A DNA stretch of 49,134 bases, from positions 1 to 49,134 of the forward strand of contig CAZEAN010000039.1 in the NCBI GenBank assembly GCA_964510225.1, written 5' to 3'. Below the pieces are notes generated by a model. The model made no database searches. It had not been told where the DNA came from and saw only the letters and a list, made by a program, of their open reading frames with translations. The stretch is from CAZEAN01 sp964510225. GTDB lineage: Bacteria > Planctomycetota > Planctomycetia > Isosphaerales > Isosphaeraceae. Positions within the stretch are counted from its first letter, which is position 1, and the number at the start of each line of letters is the position of its first letter. Below are positions 7,869 to 16,206 of the stretch, piece after piece. The position numbers and the translations under genes were made by a program.

Positions 7869-8740
7869 GTGGCAACAGACATCCAAACGATCGGCAATTA
7901 TCGGGTGATTCGGACCCTACAGGCCGGCCAGAATTCCTTGATCATGGAAGTTACTCAGGAGCACACGGGCCGGCGTTTTGCACTTAAAGAGCTCTTGCCA
8001 ACTCGGGCTGAAGATCCCGCCGAACGTCGCGCAATTGCCTTCGAGGCAAAGCTCGGTCAACAGTTTTCCCACCCCAATTTGATTCGTGTTCATGAGTTCG
8101 TCAAAGCCAAGCCGTCTCCGTACTTTGTGATGGATTACTTCCCTTCGATCACCTTGCGGTTGGTGATCGGAAAGCCGCAAGACTATGCGCTGCCGAAGCA
8201 TCGGATCCGGACAGTTCTGAAGCAATCGGCGGAAGCTTTAGCATACATGCATGAGAAAGGTTGGGCACATCGCGACGTCAAACCAGAGAACATATTGGTG
8301 AACCGCTCTGGTGAGGTGCGAGTGATTGACTTTGCGTTATCGAAGAAGATCAGCAGCGGTCTTGGCGCACTCCTTAGCGGCAAACCGCCGCGAGAAGGGA
8401 CTTACAGTTATATTGCCCCTGATGTGATCTTGCAAAAACCCCCGTCGGCCAAAGCCGATATTTATAGCTTCGGGGTAACTTGTTATGAATTAACTACCGG
8501 TCGACAGCCGTTTCGGGCCGACTCACCGATGGATCTTCTCCGTAAGCACGTCAGCGAACGTGCCGTCCCACCGATCCGTCACGACGATTCGATAACTCCT
8601 GAGTTTTCCGACCTCGTCCTTCGGATGATGGTAAAGAAGCCCCAGGATCGGCTCGGTGATCTCCGAGAATTCTACGCAGAACTTTCACGTATCAAAATAT
8701 TCNNNNNNNNNNCAAGGAGGAGGCGATGCCAGCCGACTAA
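7869..8740 (+). CDS. Divergent Ser/Thr protein kinase, interrupted by assembly gap
   Basis: The GTG start at 7869 follows GAAGGGG. The 278 residues before the gap form a nearly complete Hanks-type kinase domain: a degenerate glycine loop (LQAGQNSLIMEV, one Gly only), RFALKEL with the ATP-binding Lys40, HRDVKPEN (134-141), IDFALSKK in place of the usual DFG, GTYSYIAPD in place of APE, and ADIYSFGVTCYEL. The C-terminal lobe ends at the run of Ns. After the gap, an open frame reading KEEAMPAD and stopping at TAA 8738-8740 is the likely true end; the ten Ns are a placeholder, so the frame cannot be followed across. No membrane segment is seen. It lies 73 bp upstream of accA. The missing DFG glycine and weak P-loop make activity uncertain, though the catalytic Lys, HRD and Asp154 remain. 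Confidence 0.8.
8703..8712. other. Assembly gap (10 Ns)
   Basis: Ten consecutive Ns interrupt the kinase gene near its 3' end. The real number of missing bases is unknown, so any reading frame drawn across this point is arbitrary. Confidence 0.99.
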
Positions 8741-8813
8741 ACGGTCAAGTGGCAAGGCTCATCGATGTCCGTGGGCCTAGATTTTGGCCGATTGAGGAGT
8801 TAGGTGGCGAACG

Positions 8814-9938
8814 ATGCGACCCAACGCACTGCCGAATACGAACACTCAGAGCATCGATCGCTATCGACTGCCCTTCGAGGCACCGATCTTCGAGCTCGAA
8901 GACCGTTTGATCGAACTCGAGGCCCGTCAGTCTAATCAACCCAACGATGAGCTTGTAGAACAAGTCCGCCGTATTCGTCGTGAATTGGTGAGCATCAAGA
9001 AGACTGTCTTTCAGAACCTCAGTCCTTGGGAGACTGTCCAAGTCTCACGACATCAGCTCCGTCCCCAGTCTCGCGACTACCTCGAACTCGTTTTTGACCA
9101 ATTCCTGGAACTCCGCGGGGATCGTGCCGTTGCAGATGATCCAGCGATTGTGACTGGGTTCGCGCACCTCGGTGATCAAAAAGTGATGTTCGTCGGTCAC
9201 CAAAAAGGGCGGAATCTCGCGGAGAGAACAGCCTGCAATTTTGGATGCGCCCATCCTGAGGGCTATCGCAAAGCCCTCCGCGCTATGATGCTTGCCGCAC
9301 GTCATCAACTGCCGATCATTTGTCTGATCGATACTCCCGGAGCCTATCCTGGGATTGAAGCCGAAGAACGAGGGCAGGCGGCGATCATCGCGGAGAACTT
9401 GATGGCGATGAGTCAACTCGATACCCCGATTGTTTGCGTGGTGATCGGCGAAGGAGGCTCGGGTGGGGCGTTAGGGATCGGGATCGGGGATCGAGTCGGG
9501 ATGATGGAACATGCGTACTACTCGGTGATTAGCCCGGAAGGCTGCGCAACGATTCTCTGGAAGACTGCTGATAAACGGGATCGTGCCGCCGAAGCACTGA
9601 AAATGACCAGTAAAGATCTGCTTCGGTTCGGCATCATCGACGAAGTGATCGAGGAGCCTCCGGGGGCTGCTCATCGAGAACCGCGTGGAGCAGCGATGTA
9701 TCTGAAAGGCTTCCTAACGCGATCCCTTAAGAAGATTAGCGAACAACCGCGGAGTGAACTATTAGAACGCCGCTACCAAAAGTTCCGTCAGATCGGACTC
9801 TTCTTCGAAGCTCCGACTGAAGTATTGGCCGAATCGCTTGAGAACTCATTGGATTCATCGCCGAGCTCAACGGTCAGTAGCATGAATGGCCATCCTGTGA
9901 ATCCAGGGGCTGCCGACGATCAAGCGGCTAAAGATTAA
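8814..9938 (+). CDS. accA: Acetyl-CoA carboxylase carboxyltransferase subunit alpha
   Basis: The product is 374 residues, against a usual 320-340. AccA with AccD moves the carboxyl group from biotin to acetyl-CoA, giving malonyl-CoA for fatty acid synthesis. An N-terminal helix (FELEDRLIELEA) is followed by the crotonase-fold core: LSPWETVQVSRH, RGDRAVADDPAIVTGFA, GHQKGRN, NFGCAHPEGYRKALR, IDTPGAYPGIEAEERGQ, GEGGSGGALGIGIGD and SPEGCATILWK. The last 40 or so residues form a polar tail of low complexity. AGGTGG precedes the ATG. It follows a protein kinase gene; accD is not nearby. Confidence 0.97.
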   Translation: MRPNALPNTNTQSIDRYRLPFEAPIFELEDRLIELEARQSNQPNDELVEQVRRIRRELVSIKKTVFQNLSPWETVQVSRHQLRPQSRDYLELVFDQFLELRGDRAVADDPAIVTGFAHLGDQKVMFVGHQKGRNLAERTACNFGCAHPEGYRKALRAMMLAARHQLPIICLIDTPGAYPGIEAEERGQAAIIAENLMAMSQLDTPIVCVVIGEGGSGGALGIGIGDRVGMMEHAYYSVISPEGCATILWKTADKRDRAAEALKMTSKDLLRFGIIDEVIEEPPGAAHREPRGAAMYLKGFLTRSLKKISEQPRSELLERRYQKFRQIGLFFEAPTEVLAESLENSLDSSPSSTVSSMNGHPVNPGAADDQAAKD

Positions 9939-10011
9939 GAAATACCCTTAAAACTACTTTCACCTGAATTGAGCTGATTAGCTCTAGCGATAGATATTTT
10001 ATAGCAGTGAT

Positions 10012-10033
10012 TCGCCTTATTAGGCGATCTGTT
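10012..10033 (+). terminator. Weak stem-loop after accA
   Basis: TCGCC (10012-10016) pairs with GGCGA (10023-10027), with a six-base loop and TCTGTTTATTTAAA after it. The stem is short. This is a candidate terminator for accA, 74 bp after its stop codon. Confidence 0.4.
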
Positions 10034-10229
10034 TATTTAAATCATAGGCACCGTTGCCTGAAAGCAACACTAAAGCCTTGTGCGGTAAAGGTTTTTGGCA
10101 ACTCCATTGTATCAAGAGATGGCGATCATTAGGGTGACTCATTGTGTTATGGATGCTACGTTGCGACAGACATTGGTTGGTCTGCCCCATAACACAACTA
10201 CCTCATCAACTCACTACAGGATGAACTAC

Positions 10230-10901
10230 ATGAGTAGCACAATTGCTCAGATTCTTCGATCGACTACGCTTCCTTTGATCACTCTGCTAGGCATCATGAT
10301 GATCGCCACGCAAGCAACTGCAGAGACCTTCTACTTCTCCGACTTCGAAAGCGATGACGGCGGCTGGAGCGGTACCGGAGATTGGGAGCGGGGCGAACCC
10401 AATGGATTCAACGGAGCGCCTTTCGGGGAGCCCGAGCCGATCGGAGGGAACTCGGGCACATTTGCTTGGGGAACCGTAATCGGTGGCGCTCACAGCCCAT
10501 CCACAATCAGCGTTCTGAGCCAAACCTTCGACTTCACTGGGCAGTCCAACGTCATGCTGAGCTTCTTCGAGTTCCTGGACTCGGGTGACAACACTTTCGA
10601 TATGGCGAAGGTCTTGGTCAATGGCACGGAGCAACTCTTGGCCGACGGTGGCCCGACCAACGACTGGCGCGAAGTCAACCTCGACCTCTCAGCCTTTGAC
10701 GATATGGGAAGTGTATTGGTTGCTTTCCAGTTCAGCTCGACGGCGGTTGTGGAACGGATCGGTTGGTACATTGATGATGTCGAACTCAGCGGTACGATGG
10801 CGGTTATTCCAGAACCTACATCCGTCGTGATGAGTTCCATCGGCCTCTTAGCTCTCGGTGGTCTGGCCTGCCGCAAGCGGCTTAGCCGCAACCGCGCTTA
10901 A
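10230..10901 (+). CDS. PEP-CTERM protein with a jelly-roll-like extracellular domain
   Basis: A 223-residue exported protein. I chose ATG 10230 because CAGGATG lies eight bases upstream; the ATG at 10221 would add only three residues. The N-terminal signal sequence is followed by a mature domain starting FYFSDFESDDGGWSGTGDWE, containing FDFTGQSNVMLSFFEFLDSG and ending IGWYIDDVELSG. This pattern, an opening FES-GW strand and a final W-IDDVE strand, is typical of MAM/jelly-roll beta-sandwich domains that bind surfaces or sugars. The C-terminus has IPEPTS, a hydrophobic helix and a basic tail (CRKRLSRNR): a PEP-CTERM sorting signal. Upstream lies a 291-bp AT-rich leader region; the gene is probably monocistronic. 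Its role is likely structural or adhesive in the envelope (inference). Confidence 0.9.
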   Translation: MSSTIAQILRSTTLPLITLLGIMMIATQATAETFYFSDFESDDGGWSGTGDWERGEPNGFNGAPFGEPEPIGGNSGTFAWGTVIGGAHSPSTISVLSQTFDFTGQSNVMLSFFEFLDSGDNTFDMAKVLVNGTEQLLADGGPTNDWREVNLDLSAFDDMGSVLVAFQFSSTAVVERIGWYIDDVELSGTMAVIPEPTSVVMSSIGLLALGGLACRKRLSRNRA

Positions 10902-11224
10902 GATTACGACCTCTCTCGTTGCAACCACTCGGAGGTTCCTCAGCTTTCATTGAGCGATTGCTGAGGATCTGAGTGGGCGAACCGAGGTAGACCGTTGAAA
11001 GTAATGTTAATAAAAACGTGTGAAATTTGATTGATGTCTAGATTATCGCGCACATAGAGTCTTCACCTTCAAGTTAGGATCGCTGGGCAGCATCCGTCCG
11101 TCTTGCGAGTTGAGTACGAAACCGGAACGGGTTCCGTCAGACTGTGGCCCTCTCTAGGATGGAGGGACTTTGAGCCCGGTTCAGTATCGGCGTTACTTCT
11201 TCGCAACACGTTCGGGGCACTCCT
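10902..11224. other. Intergenic region with an imperfect hairpin
   Basis: No gene is supported in these 323 bp. Near the start, CCACTC (10925-10930) and GAGTGG (10971-10976) enclose CCTCAGC and GCTGAGG, forming a long interrupted hairpin downstream of the PEP-CTERM gene. It has no T-run. A smaller palindrome (CGGAAC-GG-GTTCCG) lies near 11123. The rest presumably holds the promoter of the next gene. Confidence 0.45.
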
Positions 11225-12088
11225 ATGTTCAGTCGATTGACCGCCTGCACGATGATCGGACTTCTTCTTGCCGGCTGTGGTGGTAACGAATCGCCATCAT
11301 CCGAGACAGGCTTAGCAACAGATGGTGGAGCTGGCGACGGTGGGTCAGAGAACAATCCGGTCACGAATGGTGGCGCAGCTATCGTCGACGATAAGGTAAT
11401 CCTGACTCCCGAAAACACGACAATCACCTTTGTCGGCAGTAAGCCCGATGACAGTAGCCATGAGGGTGGCTTTAATAAGGGGTTTTCCGGCGAAATCGCC
11501 GTTGCGAGGTTGAATGGTGAGCCTTTGGGCATCGAAAGCATCTCCATGAGTATCGACATTGATGAGATGTGGACCGATAACGACAAGTTGACCGACCACC
11601 TCTTGAGTCCTGACTTCTTCGACGCCCGTGCTTACCCTCAAGCCGAATTCAGCGCCCCCTTTATCTATGAACTCGGTGAGATCACGATCACCGGTGATCT
11701 CACGCTCCACGGCGTCACCAAAGAGATTTCATTTCCCGCAACCGTCGAGATCGAAGGAGAGAGCCTTACCCTGAACGCTCTGATGCCGATCAACCGCTTG
11801 GACTTTGGAATCAGCTACCAGCCTGAAAATATCAATGCCGAAGTACCGGTTACCATTAGGGTTGGGACTCGAGAAGCTCCGGCCGAACCAGAACCGATCT
11901 GTGGCGGTCCTGCCGGAATGGGCAAAGGAGGGCCGGGCGGTCAGAGTCTTCCTCCCGGACAGGCAATCCCACTTCTGGAGAACACAGAGACTGAGGAAGC
12001 CGAAGACGCAACGGAGCGTGGGGTAGAACCGGAGCGTGCTGAAAACCTGGAAGAATCGGGTGCGAGCACGCCGGTTCCATTCCTCTGA
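11225..12088 (+). CDS. YceI-family lipoprotein
   Basis: The product is 287 residues. A lipoprotein signal peptide ends in LLAGC (Cys18), so the mature protein should be lipid-anchored after processing by Lgt, which is encoded later in the window. After a Gly/Ser/Asn-rich linker the YceI domain runs from about residue 55 to 220: ITFVGSKPDDSSHEGGFNKG, the ISMSIDIDEMWTDNDKLTDH-like strand with HLLSPDFFDARAYPQAEF, ITGDLTLHGVTKEISFP and INRLDFGISYQ. YceI proteins are lipocalin-like barrels that bind polyisoprenoids or other lipids in the periplasm. The C-terminal 65 residues are an unusual low-complexity tail, Gly/Pro-rich then Glu-rich, not part of the family fold. Confidence 0.92.
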   Translation: MFSRLTACTMIGLLLAGCGGNESPSSETGLATDGGAGDGGSENNPVTNGGAAIVDDKVILTPENTTITFVGSKPDDSSHEGGFNKGFSGEIAVARLNGEPLGIESISMSIDIDEMWTDNDKLTDHLLSPDFFDARAYPQAEFSAPFIYELGEITITGDLTLHGVTKEISFPATVEIEGESLTLNALMPINRLDFGISYQPENINAEVPVTIRVGTREAPAEPEPICGGPAGMGKGGPGGQSLPPGQAIPLLENTETEEAEDATERGVEPERAENLEESGASTPVPFL

Positions 12089-12202
12089 GGGCGCGATACC
12101 TTGTAGTACTTTTGTGATCGAGAACGGCCGGCCCGTGATTCACCAAGAGTCAGTGCCGCTTCTTGACTCATCTACGTCCTCCATGAACCTCAGACGAATG
12201 TC

Positions 12203-13048
12203 ATGATCGAGAACTTTGGTTATGCGATTCTGGTCCCTTTCGTTGTTTCATTCCTTGTTGCATTGCGAGCGACCTACCTCCCCGACCAGAGTGGCTGGGC
12301 CCGCTTCGGTCGTGCCATGGCAGTTCCGTTCGGTTTCTCCCTAGGATTTGTGTTAGTCTCATGGACTTCGATCATTCCGAAGGATCCGACAGATTGGTTG
12401 TTTTACCTCGGGCTCGCGGGAGGAATCACAGGAGTTGTATGGTCGCGCGACGATCGAAGCTGGCTCGAATCCTGGTCGTTAATGGGTTGGCTCTCGTTGA
12501 TGTCGGTTTGCTTGTTGCTCCCCGACTGGCTTGAACTAGAAGGAATCCGTGTTGCTGTCATCGCCGCGCTCACCGGTGCACTGATGCTTCTAGGACTCCT
12601 TCTCGGGCCCCTCGTTCGACGCTCCACGGGTCCCTTGATGCCGGTAGTGTTCCTACTCTCGACCATAGTCGGATCAGTGGTGATCGGCCTTGCGCTCTCG
12701 CTGAAGTATGCGCAGATGTCGGGGATGGTTGCGGCATCGCTGGGGGCTACTGTCCTCGTGAGCCTGTTCCGTGGGACTCGCTGGAAGTTGGTAGCAACAA
12801 TACCAGTGTGGATCGTTATCCAAGCCGGCTTAGTCTTTGAAACTGCAATCTACTCGTTTAGTGACATTCCTAAAGTTGTTTATGGGCTCATCCCAATCGC
12901 CCCGGGTCTCCTCTGGCTTGTTGAGATTGGTCCCCTTCGGAGTATCCAAGGTTGGCGACGCTGGCTGCTTTGCCTCCTCCTTGTCTCGATTCCACTGGGG
13001 ATCCCGCTCGGTTGGGCGATCACCGACTTTGTAAGTGCTGGTGATTAA
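12203..13048 (+). CDS. Polytopic membrane protein, unknown function
   Basis: The product is 281 residues with about eight or nine hydrophobic segments spread over its whole length, short loops and few charges. Start ATG 12203 begins MIENFGYAILVPFVVSFLVA, so the first helix starts at once. I recognise no family motif; it is presumably an integral inner-membrane protein. It lies 114 bp after the YceI lipoprotein on the same strand and is followed by a strong terminator, so the two may form a small operon. That pairing is inference only. Confidence 0.8.
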   Translation: MIENFGYAILVPFVVSFLVALRATYLPDQSGWARFGRAMAVPFGFSLGFVLVSWTSIIPKDPTDWLFYLGLAGGITGVVWSRDDRSWLESWSLMGWLSLMSVCLLLPDWLELEGIRVAVIAALTGALMLLGLLLGPLVRRSTGPLMPVVFLLSTIVGSVVIGLALSLKYAQMSGMVAASLGATVLVSLFRGTRWKLVATIPVWIVIQAGLVFETAIYSFSDIPKVVYGLIPIAPGLLWLVEIGPLRSIQGWRRWLLCLLLVSIPLGIPLGWAITDFVSAGD

Positions 13049-13071
13049 GTCATCCCGAACCTTGAACTGCG

Positions 13072-13116
13072 CGGAGAGAGAATTGCGAGAAGCTCTCTCC
13101 GAGTTGGTTGGTTTTG
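13072..13116 (+). terminator. Intrinsic terminator after the polytopic membrane protein gene
   Basis: CGGAGAGAG (13072-13080) and CTCTCTCCG (13093-13101) form a perfect nine-base-pair stem with a 12-base loop. A T-rich tract (GTTGGTTGGTTTT) follows on the plus strand. It sits between two convergent genes and may also act on the other strand. Confidence 0.8.
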
Positions 13117-13135
13117 AAATACCGGTGCAAAACCG

Positions 13136-16093
13136 TCAAGGATCAACCTGGGCTTCTAGGTCCGCGGTTGTGGTGGCCAACATGAGCTTCCAATCCTCGA
13201 TCGGAGTCCCTTCCACGTTGAGGTTGGAAAGGAGGTAATAAAGCCGACGTCGCGAGGCCCCGTCCGGCCCTTCGGGAACGTCGCTAAAGCGTTGCTTCAG
13301 GTAATAGGGTGCCCAAGATTGTGAGTATACAGTGGCTCGAACACTGAGGTTGCTGGGATCGACCCTTTCAGGCAATTTCACCCGATAACTGATGACATCG
13401 CTCCCGGTACCATTCAGATAGTCAGGATCCTTGATCGCGAGAGGTCCTGGATAGGTTGCCTCAAGGAAAGCCTCCGGAATTGCGCTCGGGGCAGGACCTT
13501 CCTTTTTCCAACCGATCGGTAACAGTCGATTGTCCTTAACCTCAAGATCACGATGGATGAAGCTCGTTGTAAATTGAAGGTTCGCGTTCTTTGTGAGTTC
13601 TTCGTAGATCTGTACCTGGTTCGATTCCGTAATGAGGGTTCGATGAGGTTGATATTGCCCGTCGGTCAAGAATTCGGACGGGAGGATCGCGCCAGATTGA
13701 TCAACGATTACACCGACTCCGTTTGTTTGCCCAGACCCCCAGATGACTCGTCTCTGCCTGAGAGTTTCCTCCACTAAAGACACCTGATCTTCCAGGATCA
13801 GGAATTCGACAAACGCGCGACGGAACCCAACACCACTCGGGAAGCGATGCCCCGCGAGATTGGTTACCTTGACATCAGCGAGTAACACACGATCGACGAC
13901 GTCAGCTCGGTTGATTTCTAGGGCGACACTGTTCTGCGCGTTCTGGACAAAATTATTGATCGCAAAATTTGCCCCGTAGGATCCTGTTTCGTAATCCTCA
14001 AGCCGCACGCCGAGGACATCCGGAAACTGATTGAACACCTCCGCCAAGAAAATGTTCAGACCCTGATGCGTGTGTCTCCGATAACCAGATTTACGGATCT
14101 CGACGCTGATCTTGTCGGTTTCCGCGCGGTGATCAGCCTCCGGATAGTCTTGATCTTCAATTGCCGCGATCTTCGTCTTGATTTGATCGATCTCGATTTC
14201 GCCAGTCTGGATGTCGATCAGTGGTATTCCGATCGGTTCATCCAAGCTGGTGTACCCCTTAGGCATGTGGCATTCTTGGCAAGTCTGGGCGTGCGCAGAA
14301 ACTGGCTGGATTTCATTCTGATAGCGGCTATTGAGCCACTCTAAAAAGGTTGCTTGCTCGATCTTGTGCATGAAGCCCTTGAAGTTCGGATTCTTGTCGG
14401 GGACGTTTAATCGGGAGTCAGGCTTCGTGGCCTCTCCGACTGACGCCGGTGGATTGTTGAGAGGATAGTCGACGACCGGTAAGTCAATCGTATGACAGCT
14501 CCCACAGAGCCTTGCGCTCTCGATGTGCTCATCAAACCGGGGCTTGATCCCGAGCGCATGTTCCATCGGCAGGGTCGCTACTTGATCAAACGGTCCAACC
14601 ACCTCATTTGGAGGGCCCGCAAAGAACTGTCCCGTAATCGAATTATTCAGGAAGGACTTAAGTTCAGGATACTCTTCCTTCCAATGGTGACAAACGAGGC
14701 AACTGATTCCGTCTCGGCCGAGGGCGCCATACTTGAAATGGCCACTCTCACGATCCCGGTCGTAGTACCAATCCAAGTCGAAGTCCGCTTCCCAGTAGTT
14801 CCGCCCGACTCCTTGATCCAAGTCAAGTTGTCGCTTTCCCATCGCACCGTGACACAACAGACATGTATTGATCGTCTGATTACTGTAGAGTTCGGCTTTC
14901 TCCTTGGGGAACTCTTCTTTGAGGATAGAGACTTCACTCTCTAACTGGGCATGGAAGATCGGATCACGGCCCGCGAGCCCCATCGGCGACCAGCGCCATT
15001 CACCATAAGGGGAGACATTGAGACCGGTCTTATTAGAGTCGCTAGTCTCCAGGAACATGACTTCGCCAAGATCGGTGGCTAACCCACTATGACATGACAT
15101 GCATTGGTCTGAAGTCAGGTACTGTTCTGGACCGTCCGGACTAGAGACAACTCGATCGAGTGATTCGGGTGGAAAACGGTGTACCTCGCTCAAACTCACC
15201 GGTTCGAGCATCGCGTAGGTTTCCAGAAACTCACGATTCGTTGAAATAACGGGGACCGAATTGGTAAACGCTGATGGCGGTGCACGGTGTGGTCCGTGCT
15301 CGAATGTAAAGGACAACTCGACTGTATTGAGTTCTGTCTCCCATGTGTTGTCAACCAAATAGCTGATCGGGCTTCCGGGAAAGCCCTTGATGTTCCTGAG
15401 GCTGGAGAAAGTCGACTCGTGTTGTGCGACCGCATGACATCGAAGGCAAGAAGCCCCGAATCCGGAGTTTGGATAGTTTGAAGACAGGTCGGTATCAAGG
15501 GGCTCCTCAACAAAGACACTTGCCCAGAACCAACCGTCCTGAGATGCACTGGAATCCTTCACCATCACAGTCCAACCGGGAGATTCGGCTGTAAGCAAGC
15601 TTGCCGCAAGCGCTGAATCGGTAACACCATCCCAGCGTGCCGCAGGCGGCAAGAACATTTCCTTCACAATCATGGCACCATCCGGAATCGCACCAGATCG
15701 CGGTGGTTTCGGCTTCAGCTCTCCCGCGCCCCAGTACGATGGATCTCCAGTCAGCCAATACATCACCTTCGGTGAGTAATAGATTCGGACGGCTGGATGT
15801 ACGCCATAGTACTTTCCTTCGATCCAAGGTCCTGTGTCACGGACGCCTTTGTCTACATCCCAGTGCAACTTAATGTCATACTTTCGCTCGAGAATAAACT
15901 TGTAGAGTAGTGACTCGTATTCAGGGAGGGGCATTGAGGATGGCAACGGTAATGTGCTTTCCAGTGCGTTCTGCCGATCGGTTTCTACGTCTTCCTGCGT
16001 TGTTTCTCCTCCGCTTACGAGTGGACCCTCGGCCATCAGGCATCCGAGGATCACACCGAAACAGAGGAGGTGCTTGCTCTTGATCGGAGTCAT
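13136..16093 (-). CDS. Cytochrome P460-like domain fused to a multiheme cytochrome c
   Basis: The product is 985 residues with a signal peptide at the N-terminus, so exported. GAGGGTG precedes the ATG. Residues about 60-225 resemble the cytochrome P460 domain (PDGAMIVKEMF, then GWTVMVKDSS and GWFWASV) and end in a CLRCH haem site at 216. Five more CxxCH sites follow: 331, 411, 465, 530 and 605, six in all. Many further His residues could serve as distal ligands (for example CHHW at 468-471 and RRHTHQG near 674). The last 300 residues have no haem site and look like beta-sandwich, with NLAGHRFPSGVGFRRAFVEF. Multiheme proteins with an NLAGHRFPSG-type segment are known among planctomycete cytochromes. 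The likely role is periplasmic electron transfer or oxidation of a small substrate; the substrate is unknown. It follows the OPT transporter gene by 113 bp. Confidence 0.88.
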   Translation of the reverse strand: MTPIKSKHLLCFGVILGCLMAEGPLVSGGETTQEDVETDRQNALESTLPLPSSMPLPEYESLLYKFILERKYDIKLHWDVDKGVRDTGPWIEGKYYGVHPAVRIYYSPKVMYWLTGDPSYWGAGELKPKPPRSGAIPDGAMIVKEMFLPPAARWDGVTDSALAASLLTAESPGWTVMVKDSSASQDGWFWASVFVEEPLDTDLSSNYPNSGFGASCLRCHAVAQHESTFSSLRNIKGFPGSPISYLVDNTWETELNTVELSFTFEHGPHRAPPSAFTNSVPVISTNREFLETYAMLEPVSLSEVHRFPPESLDRVVSSPDGPEQYLTSDQCMSCHSGLATDLGEVMFLETSDSNKTGLNVSPYGEWRWSPMGLAGRDPIFHAQLESEVSILKEEFPKEKAELYSNQTINTCLLCHGAMGKRQLDLDQGVGRNYWEADFDLDWYYDRDRESGHFKYGALGRDGISCLVCHHWKEEYPELKSFLNNSITGQFFAGPPNEVVGPFDQVATLPMEHALGIKPRFDEHIESARLCGSCHTIDLPVVDYPLNNPPASVGEATKPDSRLNVPDKNPNFKGFMHKIEQATFLEWLNSRYQNEIQPVSAHAQTCQECHMPKGYTSLDEPIGIPLIDIQTGEIEIDQIKTKIAAIEDQDYPEADHRAETDKISVEIRKSGYRRHTHQGLNIFLAEVFNQFPDVLGVRLEDYETGSYGANFAINNFVQNAQNSVALEINRADVVDRVLLADVKVTNLAGHRFPSGVGFRRAFVEFLILEDQVSLVEETLRQRRVIWGSGQTNGVGVIVDQSGAILPSEFLTDGQYQPHRTLITESNQVQIYEELTKNANLQFTTSFIHRDLEVKDNRLLPIGWKKEGPAPSAIPEAFLEATYPGPLAIKDPDYLNGTGSDVISYRVKLPERVDPSNLSVRATVYSQSWAPYYLKQRFSDVPEGPDGASRRRLYYLLSNLNVEGTPIEDWKLMLATTTADLEAQVDP

Positions 16094-16206
16094 CGCTACA
16101 CCCTCGAGAACGTGGGCTCTGGTAAACTGTGATCAATGACCTAGATCACACGATACCCACTGCCTGATGACGAGACACGAGTCAAGACGTCAAGGCGTTT
16201 GGTTTT

